Origin: a virus
Length of the DNA: 25,340 nucleotides
Direction: 5' to 3' (one strand)
IMG/VR virus record: IMGVR_UViG_3300042445_000981
Location: 1 to 25,340 of that record
Shown here: one piece after another, positions 12,289 through 18,214 of the stretch
Layout: every line of letters begins with the position of its first letter
How positions within the stretch are numbered: the first letter of the stretch is position 1
Program-made: the position numbers and the translations under genes
Notes under the pieces: generated by a model
Databases searched by the model: none
What the model was told of the DNA's origin: nothing
What the model saw: the letters and a program-made list of their open reading frames with translations, nothing else

Positions 12289-12414
12289 CGCCCGAGCATA
12301 AAAATATCATTTTAAAAGATCATTACGTAACAGTTAAAGAACCCCCTCGGCTAAAAATATCATTTGTAAATTTGATTACGTAACGTTGACAAACCCCTCC
12401 CAGAATGTTAGACT
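12289..12414 (+). promoter_or_regulatory. Tandem 53-bp imperfect repeat carrying the 12435 promoter
   Basis: CGCCCGAGC (12289-12297) starts it. Copy 1 (from 12299) and copy 2 (from 12352) share TAAAAATATCATTT, ATTACGTAAC (12322-12331 and 12375-12384) and AACCCC(C)TC, offset exactly 53 bp. Only copy 2 has a good -35 (TTGACA, 12386-12391), with extended -10 TG-T-TAGACT (12409-12414) after 17 bp; copy 1 has GTTAAAGA there. Copy 1 may be an old promoter or a second operator. Confidence 0.62.
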
Positions 12415-12434
12415 GGTATAGGAAAAGGAGTAAC

Positions 12435-12578
12435 ATGACAAAATGTCAAGAATGTAATTGGGAATGTTCAGATGTTCCAGGTTTGTTCTATTGTAATAAC
12501 TGTGATAATGTGAGACAATGGAATAGATTTGCTCAGGCTTATTCTTATTATGTTAGAGAGGGTCACTATGGATTTTGA
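12435..12578 (+). CDS. 47-residue zinc-ribbon protein
   Basis: Encodes MTKCQECNWECSDVPGLFYC, NNCDNVRQWNRFAQAYSYYV, REGHYGF. CQEC and CNNC pairs plus C11 form a small zinc ribbon, followed by an aromatic-rich tail. Ribosome site AAAAGGAG. First gene of the 12435-14002 operon; the end overlaps the next start by 11 bp. Confidence 0.66.
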   Translation: MTKCQECNWECSDVPGLFYCNNCDNVRQWNRFAQAYSYYVREGHYGF

Positions 12579-12708
12579 TCTAGATACCCCCATTGAAAAA
12601 ATACTTACAAATATGCTTGACAACGTAGAGGGTCACATAGTAAACTGTGATTGTGTTAATTGTAATAGTCTAGAAGTACTAGCCTATATGATTATGGAAA
12701 AGGAATAA
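12568..12708 (+). CDS. Hypothetical 46-residue acidic Cys-containing protein
   Basis: Encodes MDFDLDTPIEKILTNMLDNV, EGHIVNCDCVNCNSLEVLAY, MIMEKE. A CDCVNC cluster sits between two helices and could bind one metal. The start is inside the previous gene, behind AGAGAGGG. Confidence 0.58.
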   Translation: MDFDLDTPIEKILTNMLDNVEGHIVNCDCVNCNSLEVLAYMIMEKE

Positions 12709-12709
12709 A

Positions 12710-12796
12710 ATGTCAGACAAATGTAATTGTCATCATTGGGTATGTGGTTGCAACTTTACTGTTGGTCACAACTCAGAATGTAAGGCAGGTTACTAA
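12710..12796 (+). CDS. 28-residue Cys/His-rich peptide
   Basis: Encodes MSDKCNCHHWVCGCNFTVGH and NSECKAGY. Five Cys and three His in 28 residues (C-x-C-H-H-x2-C-x-C). A compact metal-binding peptide is likely. AAAAGGAAT precedes it; it ends in TAATG. Confidence 0.52.
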   Translation: MSDKCNCHHWVCGCNFTVGHNSECKAGY

Positions 12797-13065
12797 TGCC
12801 AACGTTCGATGTACTATCAGGTACTTGGTACCATATCACTGCACCTGATTTAGAAACAGCAGAAAAAGCATATGACGCCTATTGGGATGTTGATGAACAA
12901 CTACCAGAGGGTTGCAAGGTAGTAGAGGGTGAAGTAGACAGTCATTGGATTCCAATTGACTTAGACGCACCTCAAGTAAATGAAACTACTTACAAAGCAA
13001 TGCAAGACGCTTACAATGGCAAGACAACTCCAGAACCTCCTAGTGGTTGGACACCAGCATGGTAG
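12796..13065 (+). CDS. Hypothetical 89-residue protein
   Basis: Starts MPTFDVLSGTWYHITAPDLE at the TAATG junction. Beta-alpha-beta pattern (TWYHITAPDLETAEKAYDAY), acidic, ending PEPPSGWTPAW. No named family was recognised. Coupled to both neighbours. Confidence 0.63.
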   Translation: MPTFDVLSGTWYHITAPDLETAEKAYDAYWDVDEQLPEGCKVVEGEVDSHWIPIDLDAPQVNETTYKAMQDAYNGKTTPEPPSGWTPAW

Positions 13066-13346
13066 AAGAAACACAAGATAAAGATATTGCACAGTTACAC
13101 GCATTCTTTAAATACGATATACCTACTGATGAAATACTATCAGGTAGATTAAAGATACTTCTTGCTGACCTATCATGGCAAATGGATTTGCCTACTTGGA
13201 CTAAAGAAGAATTGGATGTCATGTGTGCAAGAATGGACGCACTTGTGGAAGTGTCTAACTTGCTGTATGATATTCAGTGGCACAGATTAAATTGGGAAAG
13301 AGCACAAACCAAACTAGAAGAATGGAAAGGGAAACAGAATGGCTAA
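13059..13346 (+). CDS. Hypothetical 95-residue helical protein
   Basis: Starts MVEETQDKDIAQLHAFFKYD and overlaps the previous stop by 7 bp; a TTG at 13047 is a weaker alternative. Long amphipathic helices, Trp-rich (LSWQMDLPTWTKEEL). The basic tail KGKQNG contains the AAAGGGAAA ribosome site of the next gene. Function unknown. Confidence 0.63.
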   Translation: MVEETQDKDIAQLHAFFKYDIPTDEILSGRLKILLADLSWQMDLPTWTKEELDVMCARMDALVEVSNLLYDIQWHRLNWERAQTKLEEWKGKQNG

Positions 13347-13587
13347 GTATATAGATAGTGTTGAGGTCAGTCTTCATATGTGGGCTAACGTAAGTTTGTC
13401 TGCTGAAGAGATTGCAGATATCTATCCAGCATTTAATGATATGACTGATTTCGATGACACAGATGAATTAGAAACAGCCATAGAAGAATATATGAATATG
13501 AACTACATAGACCATGTTCAATATTCTGACGGTGCATTAGATGAATGTCACATTGACGTTGTCTTTGAGGATGATGGCAGTGAGTGA
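13339..13587 (+). CDS. Hypothetical 82-residue highly acidic protein
   Basis: Starts MAKYIDSVEVSLHMWANVSL. Strand-helix pattern with strongly acidic segments (DMTDFDDTDELETAIEEYMN, FEDDGSE). Acidity at this level can mean DNA mimicry or simply an acidic early phage protein; nothing further can be read. It overlaps both neighbours. Confidence 0.62.
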   Translation: MAKYIDSVEVSLHMWANVSLSAEEIADIYPAFNDMTDFDDTDELETAIEEYMNMNYIDHVQYSDGALDECHIDVVFEDDGSE

Positions 13588-14002
13588 TACTATTATAGAA
13601 CCATGTGATGACTGTAGTTTCTTAGACGGCTGTGACTTCTGTGGCAACGAACTATGTAGTTGCCTAGATCCAGATATTAATCCAGACTCACCTAACTATG
13701 GATTAGTGATTCTTACTATGGAAGAGTGGGAACACCACTTTAAACCAATTAAGAATCATTTAGATGAGAATGCTTCATTTAACGATGGCTCTGGAGGTCT
13801 AATGTTTGAAACCTACGGTGCTGAGTATGAAAGCGTGGCTGCAGCAGGAGCAGAGAATCCTAACAAGATCTGGACACTAGTTGATGGTGAGGATGGACAA
13901 ACCATCATCATTAATGGTTGGGCCATGGTAAATAGAATAGGATACTTCATCACTGAGGTGCCATATGATGACATGCTAGATATAGTGGTTTGTCTAGACT
14001 AA
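13574..14002 (+). CDS. Cys-cluster protein, 142 residues, unknown function
   Basis: Starts MAVSDTIIEPCDDCSFLDGC. Six Cys within residues 11-30 (C11, C14, C20, C23, C28, C30) suggest a bound zinc site, followed by an acidic alpha/beta domain (LVILTMEEWEHHF, TLVDGEDGQTIIINGWAMVN, DMLDIVVCLD). GTG at 13580 stands at a better distance from GAGG (13567-13570) and is an equal start candidate; ATG at 13571 is a third. Last gene of its operon. Confidence 0.62.
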   Translation: MAVSDTIIEPCDDCSFLDGCDFCGNELCSCLDPDINPDSPNYGLVILTMEEWEHHFKPIKNHLDENASFNDGSGGLMFETYGAEYESVAAAGAENPNKIWTLVDGEDGQTIIINGWAMVNRIGYFITEVPYDDMLDIVVCLD

Positions 14003-14029
14003 GGAATAGGATAGTTTTATATGAGAATG

Positions 14030-14114
14030 ATCGTGGGACCTTTTCCCCTGCGATTATTGAATCCGTGGGGTCAGGTCTGGGTAACTTGACTCCACAACCA
14101 AAAACTGATACAAT
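14030..14114 (+). promoter_or_regulatory. Two hairpins and promoter for the 14127 operon
   Basis: Hairpin 1: ATCGTGGG (14030-14037) / CCTGCGAT (14047-14054), two G-T pairs. Hairpin 2: GGGGTCAGGT (14067-14076) / ACTTGACTCC (14084-14093), 10 pairs with two G-T, loop CTGGGTA. The 3' arm of hairpin 2 contains the -35 TTGACT (14086-14091). Extended -10 TG-A-TACAAT (14109-14114) follows after exactly 17 bp. Confidence 0.6.
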
Positions 14115-14126
14115 CAAAGGACAACT

Positions 14127-14369
14127 ATGAAAAAACTAACGATAGAAGAAAAGGTTGCAACCAAGATGAGTAGTTTATTATCTGACATGCGACTTAACTT
14201 AAAGATGATTGGAAGTTATATTGCACTACAACAACCAATAGAAATACATGATAGACTTGCTTATGTAACAGAAGTAATGGAACAACAGATGACAAGTCTA
14301 GACGAATACTACGCACAAGACGAACAAGACCCAACAGATTGGAACCCTGAAGATGACCACTCCGTATAA
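14127..14369 (+). CDS. Hypothetical 80-residue helical protein
   Basis: Starts MKKLTIEEKVATKMSSLLSD behind AAAGGA. A helical hairpin with a very acidic tail (DEQDPTDWNPEDDHSV). First gene of the 14127-15286 operon; the mRNA leader would be only a few bases beyond the ribosome site. No family was recognised. Confidence 0.63.
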   Translation: MKKLTIEEKVATKMSSLLSDMRLNLKMIGSYIALQQPIEIHDRLAYVTEVMEQQMTSLDEYYAQDEQDPTDWNPEDDHSV

Positions 14370-14637
14370 TACCAAATACGCAATACTATCTGAATTATGG
14401 ACACAATATAAAACAGATAAAGATATGGCTGACTTCTTTGAATACAATGACTTAGGGCTACCACTTGCTTTTATGATTGAACAAAAGATTGTTGAGAGCA
14501 CACCTATAGCACAAGTCTATATTGAAGAAACCTTTGAACTATTAGTTGAGTCATTAGGATTAGACCCAGAAGAAGAATACGAAAGTTTAGATGAGATGTT
14601 TGACCTACAAACAGAAAATGAGGAAGACGATGTCTAA
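14353..14637 (+). CDS. Hypothetical 94-residue acidic protein
   Basis: Starts MTTPYNTKYAILSELWTQYK and overlaps the previous gene by 17 bp. Helical; the C-terminus is strongly acidic (DPEEEYESLDEMFDLQTENE). No family was recognised. Confidence 0.62.
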   Translation: MTTPYNTKYAILSELWTQYKTDKDMADFFEYNDLGLPLAFMIEQKIVESTPIAQVYIEETFELLVESLGLDPEEEYESLDEMFDLQTENEEDDV

Positions 14638-14935
14638 GAGACCAAGTATCAAAGACTACACCTGGAACGAGATATACAGTAAGACTGACTCTGAGGGTAA
14701 ACACAGTATAGTTGTGTTAGGTACTAACGATGAACCGTATGCTTACTTTCGTGTACAGGAATCCAGGTATGGTAAGAAAGCACCACAAAAAATATTCTAT
14801 GGTGAAACAGCATGGATGGATGTACAAAGATATGTGCATGGTCAGTCTATGGAGTATTGGGATTTTGATGTGGAGCAGTGTCATCTTGATCGTGCATTAA
14901 AAGTTATTGAAGCATTCAGTAGGGTGTCATCATGA
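14630..14935 (+). CDS. Hypothetical 101-residue protein
   Basis: Starts MSKRPSIKDYTWNEIYSKTD at 14630, overlapping the previous stop; longer in-frame starts lack signals. Beta-rich N-terminal half (HSIVVLGTNDEPYAYFRVQE), then a helical part (DVEQCHLDRALKVIEAFSRV). Basic overall, unlike its acidic neighbours. Function unknown; ATGA to the next gene. Confidence 0.64.
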   Translation: MSKRPSIKDYTWNEIYSKTDSEGKHSIVVLGTNDEPYAYFRVQESRYGKKAPQKIFYGETAWMDVQRYVHGQSMEYWDFDVEQCHLDRALKVIEAFSRVSS

Positions 14936-15051
14936 CAATACTAAACACAATCCTTGCAGTAATAGCAGGATGTCTTATTCTCTTTGCCGCGACGGTAACG
15001 ATCTTAGACTACACAAACAAAGGTAAGCATATCAACAGGAGGAAATGGTAA
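14932..15051 (+). CDS. 39-residue single-span membrane protein
   Basis: Encodes MTILNTILAVIAGCLILFAA, TVTILDYTNKGKHINRRKW. One hydrophobic span at about 4-25, then a basic tail, so the C-terminus is probably cytoplasmic. The tail codons AGGAGGAAATGG supply a strong ribosome site for the next gene. First of three consecutive membrane mini-proteins. Confidence 0.6.
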   Translation: MTILNTILAVIAGCLILFAATVTILDYTNKGKHINRRKW

Positions 15052-15185
15052 TGTTATATTGGGGAGACTATTTAGCAATGGGTATTGTTTACACTGTGGC
15101 AGTGTTTCTAATAGGATACACTTATGGTGCCTGGAGACAAATGGGTAAAGATGAAGTTCCACCACCACCAGGATGGCATGACTGA
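15051..15185 (+). CDS. 44-residue single-span membrane protein
   Basis: Encodes MLYWGDYLAMGIVYTVAVFL, IGYTYGAWRQMGKDEVPPPP, GWHD. Hydrophobic span at about 7-25, then a basic and Pro-rich tail. TAATG start behind AGGAGGAAA. Function unknown. Confidence 0.6.
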   Translation: MLYWGDYLAMGIVYTVAVFLIGYTYGAWRQMGKDEVPPPPGWHD

Positions 15186-15286
15186 TGAACCTTGACTTTG
15201 ATCAAACCCTTGCCTGGTTTACACTAGGATACTTTGGTATGCTGGTTACTGTGCTATGGATATTGTTTAGACGCTTGAGCAAGTAA
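15185..15286 (+). CDS. 33-residue single-span membrane protein
   Basis: Encodes MNLDFDQTLAWFTLGYFGML and VTVLWILFRRLSK. Acidic N-terminus, a span at about 9-27, basic C-terminus: C-in topology expected. It starts in a TGATG overlap. End of the operon. Confidence 0.57.
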   Translation: MNLDFDQTLAWFTLGYFGMLVTVLWILFRRLSK

Positions 15287-15414
15287 GCCCGACCAAACCT
15301 TTATATCTTAAAGACATTACGAACCCCAAAGTCCCTTCCCCCCTGAATGTTATTACGATACCAAACCTTTGTCTCCCAAACCTTTGTATCTTAACATTGG
15401 AGTATAATAAATGT
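15287..15414 (+). promoter_or_regulatory. Leader region with three CCAAACCTTT motifs and a -10 for the 15415 gene
   Basis: CCAAACCTTT at about 15293, 15361 and 15375; two ATTACGA motifs; a CCCCCC run; and TATAAT at 15403-15408, exactly 6 bp before the ATG at 15415, suggesting a leaderless mRNA. No good -35 is seen. Confidence 0.45.
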
Positions 15415-15597
15415 ATGGGACATCATTGGGATTCATACTTTAGGTTTAACCCTAGAGATGCAAAGAGAGCAGAAGATAAGGTTTGGAATACCTTTGTTGT
15501 TATTACCCATAAGATTGGTTTAAGGTCTTTTAAATTTACCCCGACTTATTACGATCCCCGCAAAAAATCGGGCGGGCCCAAGAAAAACGTAGCATAA
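15415..15597 (+). CDS. 60-residue basic protein, probably leaderless
   Basis: Encodes MGHHWDSYFRFNPRDAKRAE, DKVWNTFVVITHKIGLRSFK, FTPTYYDPRKKSGGPKKNVA. Basic and aromatic, with a Lys-rich tail; nucleic-acid binding is possible. An in-frame TTG at 15397 would include the TATAAT in the coding part, so the ATG is preferred. No family was recognised. Confidence 0.5.
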   Translation: MGHHWDSYFRFNPRDAKRAEDKVWNTFVVITHKIGLRSFKFTPTYYDPRKKSGGPKKNVA

Positions 15598-15701
15598 TAA
15601 CCCTATTATAAATAACAAACCTTTTCTCCTGGTTTTCTTATTTTTTTAAAACATTTGATTATCTTTTGATTCTTTTTATTAATTTTTTTTAATTTTTTCT
15701 A
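15598..15701 (+). other. T-rich stretch after the 15415 gene
   Basis: Long pyrimidine/T runs (TTATTTTTTT, TTAATTTTTTTT, AATTTTTTCT) with no G/C stem. It may stop transcription of upstream genes on the plus strand or act as an AT upstream element for the promoter at 15702. Confidence 0.35.
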
Positions 15702-15730
15702 TTGACAAACCATCACATCTGGTATATAAT
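15702..15730 (+). promoter_or_regulatory. Near-consensus promoter with no large gene behind it
   Basis: -35 TTGACA (15702-15707), a 17-bp spacer beginning AACC, -10 TATAAT (15725-15730), with an A/T-rich upstream element. Both hexamers are perfect. The downstream 250 bp hold only two 12-codon frames. Confidence 0.72.
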
Positions 15731-15736
15731 ATGCCC

Positions 15737-15870
15737 TGATATGGGGGATATAAAGGTTTGGCAGGACATAAGGATATGAAGGTTTGGTATGTATTTTTTT
15801 TTGATCGCGTCTAAGAACATTACGATGGGCCTCGCGGCATCGCCAATAACCCATAGCCCTCCACAACACT
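15737..15870 (+). ncRNA. Candidate small RNA or leader transcript
   Basis: The expected transcript from the 15702 promoter holds two AAGGTTTGG motifs (15753, 15779), two coupled 12-codon frames (15741-15779 and 15776-15814, both including KVW), and a G/C-rich fold CGATG/CATCG with inner CC/GG near 15813-15832. No protein of useful size follows until 15989. The 3' end is a guess. Confidence 0.3.
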
Positions 15871-15988
15871 CCACTTTAACCCTATCTAGTTATATAATCA
15901 GTAACATATATTTTCTACCAAACCACTACATCTAGTACCCTTTACACTAGATATAGACAACATTTTTTGGTGTATAATAGTATTAAGT
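15871..15988 (+). promoter_or_regulatory. Intergenic stretch with a -10 for the 15989 gene
   Basis: CTAGT/ACTAG-type short repeats, one ACCAAACC, and TATAAT at 15973-15978, 10 bp before the ATG at 15989, with no ribosome site between. The -35 (TAGACA, 15954-15959) is only 13 bp away, so this promoter may depend on an activator or its -10. Confidence 0.4.
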
Positions 15989-16123
15989 ATGTCGCAGGAA
16001 GAAGAAATTGCTCACATTATTGCTCCCTTTTTGATGGGTAAGCATAAGAAAGATAAGGCTTTGGAGTTAGCCAAAGAGATAATTGATCATTTGAATAAGA
16101 CTATACCAAACCCTAATTCCTAG
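15989..16123 (+). CDS. Hypothetical 44-residue helical protein
   Basis: Encodes MSQEEEIAHIIAPFLMGKHK, KDKALELAKEIIDHLNKTIP, NPNS. An amphipathic helix pair with a charged middle. It has a near-leaderless start. No family was recognised. Confidence 0.52.
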   Translation: MSQEEEIAHIIAPFLMGKHKKDKALELAKEIIDHLNKTIPNPNS

Positions 16124-16181
16124 TTTTGGCAGGGTATACCAAACCTCGTATGTGGGATATGTGTGGTATGATTGACATAGA

Positions 16182-16252
16182 TTTGGGTTCGTCTAATGGT
16201 CGGACATCTGTCCCCGAAACAGACAATACAGGTTCGAATCCTCTACCCAAAA
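16182..16252 (+). tRNA. tRNA-like gene, provisional anticodon CCG (Arg)
   Basis: Acceptor TTTGGGT/ACCCAAA, D stem GTC/GAC, anticodon stem TCTGT/ACAGA, T loop TTCGAAT with stem ACAGG/CCTCT (one C-C mismatch). The 7-base anticodon loop reads CCCCGAA, so positions 34-36 are CCG and position 33 is C instead of the near-universal U. CCA is not encoded. The unusual position 33 and T-stem mismatch suggest a specialised or decaying tRNA. The amino acid call is tentative. Confidence 0.6.
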
Positions 16253-16278
16253 CAAAGGTTTGTTACTATAAGGGTTTG

Positions 16279-16836
16279 TTATACTAGGGGTTGTGGAGTA
16301 TCTTTTGATATACCCCGCTTTATTCCCCAAAAATATAGATCACGAGTAGGACGATAGTACTCAAAATAAACACCATAAAAACCAAGTTTATCAACCAACG
16401 GTCTGAAATGACCCTCTGTAAGGTTCCTATAATAATCATCAGTAAACGGTGAATCAGAGTTTGTTGTTCTAGAAGTACCATGCTCAGGTCTACCAGTAGA
16501 AGCACAAGTAAAAGTTATCAAACCACCTTTCTTGGTTAACCTATGCATGTTCTCAAAGGTCTCAGCCCACTGAGGATTATGTTCAAAACATTCAGCACTA
16601 ATAGCCACATCAAAAGACTCATCTGGGGCATCATACTCCTCACCCCTACAAACCACATCCACATCTTTACCTTCACCAAGGTCTATACCAACATAGTTGT
16701 TGGGGTTATCAAACAAGACACGAACTGTGCCATTGATATTTAATGAACCCATTTCTACCACAGACGTGTTAACAAAATGATTGGGGAATAATGTTTTTAC
16801 TTCTTTAAAAAACCTAAACTGTGAACCGTGGGCCAT
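16279..16836 (-). CDS. Class I SAM-dependent methyltransferase
   Basis: A 185-residue protein, Methyltransf_11 type. Motif I is VVEMGSLNINGTVR (26-39), the acidic ribose-binding loop is YVGIDLGEGKDVD (48-60), and FDVAISAECFEHNPQW (75-90) is the post-II strand. A late GGLITFTCASTGRPEHG follows. Substrate unknown; genes of this type beside glycosyltransferases often methylate sugars. It starts in a TAATG overlap with the upstream methyltransferase, behind AAGGAA. Its 3' end faces the tRNA-like gene. Confidence 0.78.
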   Translation of the reverse strand: MAHGSQFRFFKEVKTLFPNHFVNTSVVEMGSLNINGTVRVLFDNPNNYVGIDLGEGKDVDVVCRGEEYDAPDESFDVAISAECFEHNPQWAETFENMHRLTKKGGLITFTCASTGRPEHGTSRTTNSDSPFTDDYYRNLTEGHFRPLVDKLGFYGVYFEYYRPTRDLYFWGIKRGISKDTPQPLV

Positions 16837-17459
16837 TACTTATGTTCCTTACCCTTTTCATGTATATATACTCTTTGCTTAAAACCATTGATTTTCATGT
16901 CAGGCATATATCTTAGTCTATAGTTAAAGGGATGCTTAGATAGGTCTAGGGCAGTACAGTCATGTCCAGCCTGTATATTTATGTTGACTTCATCATCTTC
17001 AGATAATATGTTGTACCATTTCCTAGTATTAAATAGGTTTGAAATTATGGCATATTTACTGTTGCTTGCTAAGATTTTGTCTACAACTATCTCTATATCT
17101 TTTAAAGGCATATGTTGTAAAACATCTCTAACTAAGATTAAATCAGCATTTGGAAGGTCCATAGATACAATATCATCCTCAATAAATTTAATGTTTTCTT
17201 TTTCGTATACCTTAATCTTGTCTACTATAAAACTACTAACATCTACTCCAGTATATTGAACACCATCTAAATCAAATTCTTGTGCTATTCTCCAGTCACC
17301 ACAACCAAGGTCTAAGACTGATTTAACATTATTATTTTTAATAAAACTATTTACTAAGCCAATCCATTTGCCAGCATATATTGGGTCAGAACCAGGACCG
17401 CTACCTATACCCCAAAGGTTATTCTTGTAGACATTGTCAAAGACTTCTTTATTGTTCAC
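16836..17459 (-). CDS. Class I SAM-dependent methyltransferase, GTG start proposed
   Basis: About 207 residues. Motif I VLDLGCGDW (48-56) and the acidic motif YTGVDVSSFIVDKI are clear, followed by FIEDDIVSM, ADLILVRDVLQHMP and YAIISNLFN. The GTG at 17459 is preceded by AAAGGA and overlaps the upstream stop by 11 bp. A longer ATG start at 17507 would add a Lys-rich tail and 59 bp of overlap and has no ribosome site. Likely part of a glycan-tailoring operon with the glycosyltransferase upstream. Substrate unknown. Confidence 0.76.
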   Translation of the reverse strand: MNNKEVFDNVYKNNLWGIGSGPGSDPIYAGKWIGLVNSFIKNNNVKSVLDLGCGDWRIAQEFDLDGVQYTGVDVSSFIVDKIKVYEKENIKFIEDDIVSMDLPNADLILVRDVLQHMPLKDIEIVVDKILASNSKYAIISNLFNTRKWYNILSEDDEVNINIQAGHDCTALDLSKHPFNYRLRYMPDMKINGFKQRVYIHEKGKEHK

Positions 17460-18174
17460 TATTTTCCTTTTTTTGATTTTTGCTATACATTTTTTTAGAA
17501 GAGCCATTATGTAGATTTAATGCTATAAGCATTTGGTTTAATGGTGTATCTTCTATCATTATACCTTTATTATTTCTCTCAAACCTTGCAGACCACTTCT
17601 CTATAAAATATTTTCTATCTGCTATTGTTAACTGTTTTAAATATTGGCTTTTATTCGTCTCTACCACTCCAGACATATGGTCTACTGTTGCTGGAACATA
17701 TACAGCCTTTCCCAAACCTATTGCTTGAAGCAACAAATCATCGTCTCCAAAGTACCATCTATATGTTTCATCTGTCCTTAATCCAGAAGATAAATCAAGC
17801 ACCCAACAGTATCCCGCTACCCTAGTAGCACCATTGCCAGTATGTGGATATGGATAACCTAATACTGCACCTTCTTGTTTCATACCCTTAACTATTCTAT
17901 TAATAGGATCATCTTTTAGTATAAGGTCATCATTTAATACCGCGATATATTCTCCACCATTTGCCCTGGCTATATCTATGCCTGTGTTCCACCATCTTTG
18001 GATATTGGGTGGGTCTAAGTCCCATACGTTGTGCACTCCTTCTATTGGAAATGACTCAACAGTGTGAACTATAACAATTTGATTAAGAGGTATTTGGCTG
18101 TATTTTATTATGTCTGATAGGTATTCTCTTCTTGTTCCAGTAGGAATTGTTAGCCAAACCTTTAAATCAGTCAT
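17449..18174 (-). CDS. GT2-like glycosyltransferase
   Basis: A 241-residue protein. WLTIPTGTRREYLSDIIKYS at the N-terminus, QIVIVHT strand, IQRWWNTGIDIARANGGEYI (58-77), then the metal/donor motif VLNDDLIL with N81-D82-D83, and WYFGDDDLLLQA (140-151) as the acceptor-side acidic motif. This order fits rhamnosyl/galactosyl-type GT-A enzymes. It leads a three-gene operon with two methyltransferases. A TATAAT stands exactly 6 bp before the ATG with no ribosome site, so the operon looks leaderless. Confidence 0.78.
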   Translation of the reverse strand: MTDLKVWLTIPTGTRREYLSDIIKYSQIPLNQIVIVHTVESFPIEGVHNVWDLDPPNIQRWWNTGIDIARANGGEYIAVLNDDLILKDDPINRIVKGMKQEGAVLGYPYPHTGNGATRVAGYCWVLDLSSGLRTDETYRWYFGDDDLLLQAIGLGKAVYVPATVDHMSGVVETNKSQYLKQLTIADRKYFIEKWSARFERNNKGIMIEDTPLNQMLIALNLHNGSSKKMYSKNQKKENSEQ

Positions 18175-18180
18175 TTGTCA

Positions 18181-18186
18181 ATTATA
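18181..18186 (-). promoter_or_regulatory. Leaderless-type -10 (TATAAT) of the glycosyltransferase operon
   Basis: Minus strand TATAAT, then TGACAA, then ATG at 18174. The -35 region (GGTAAG) is poor, so this may be an activator-dependent or -10-driven promoter. Confidence 0.5.
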
Positions 18187-18214
18187 CCAGCAGAGAGAAT
18201 AATCTTACCGTTAT

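Noticed and set aside
12215-12414. tRNA-Asp plus tandem repeats as an attachment site
   Set aside because: No integrase gene is seen in the window, and the repeats fit promoter/operator structure better.
15741-15814. Two 12-codon coupled frames as genes
   Set aside because: Too short to support; no ribosome site. Kept only as part of the small-RNA candidate.
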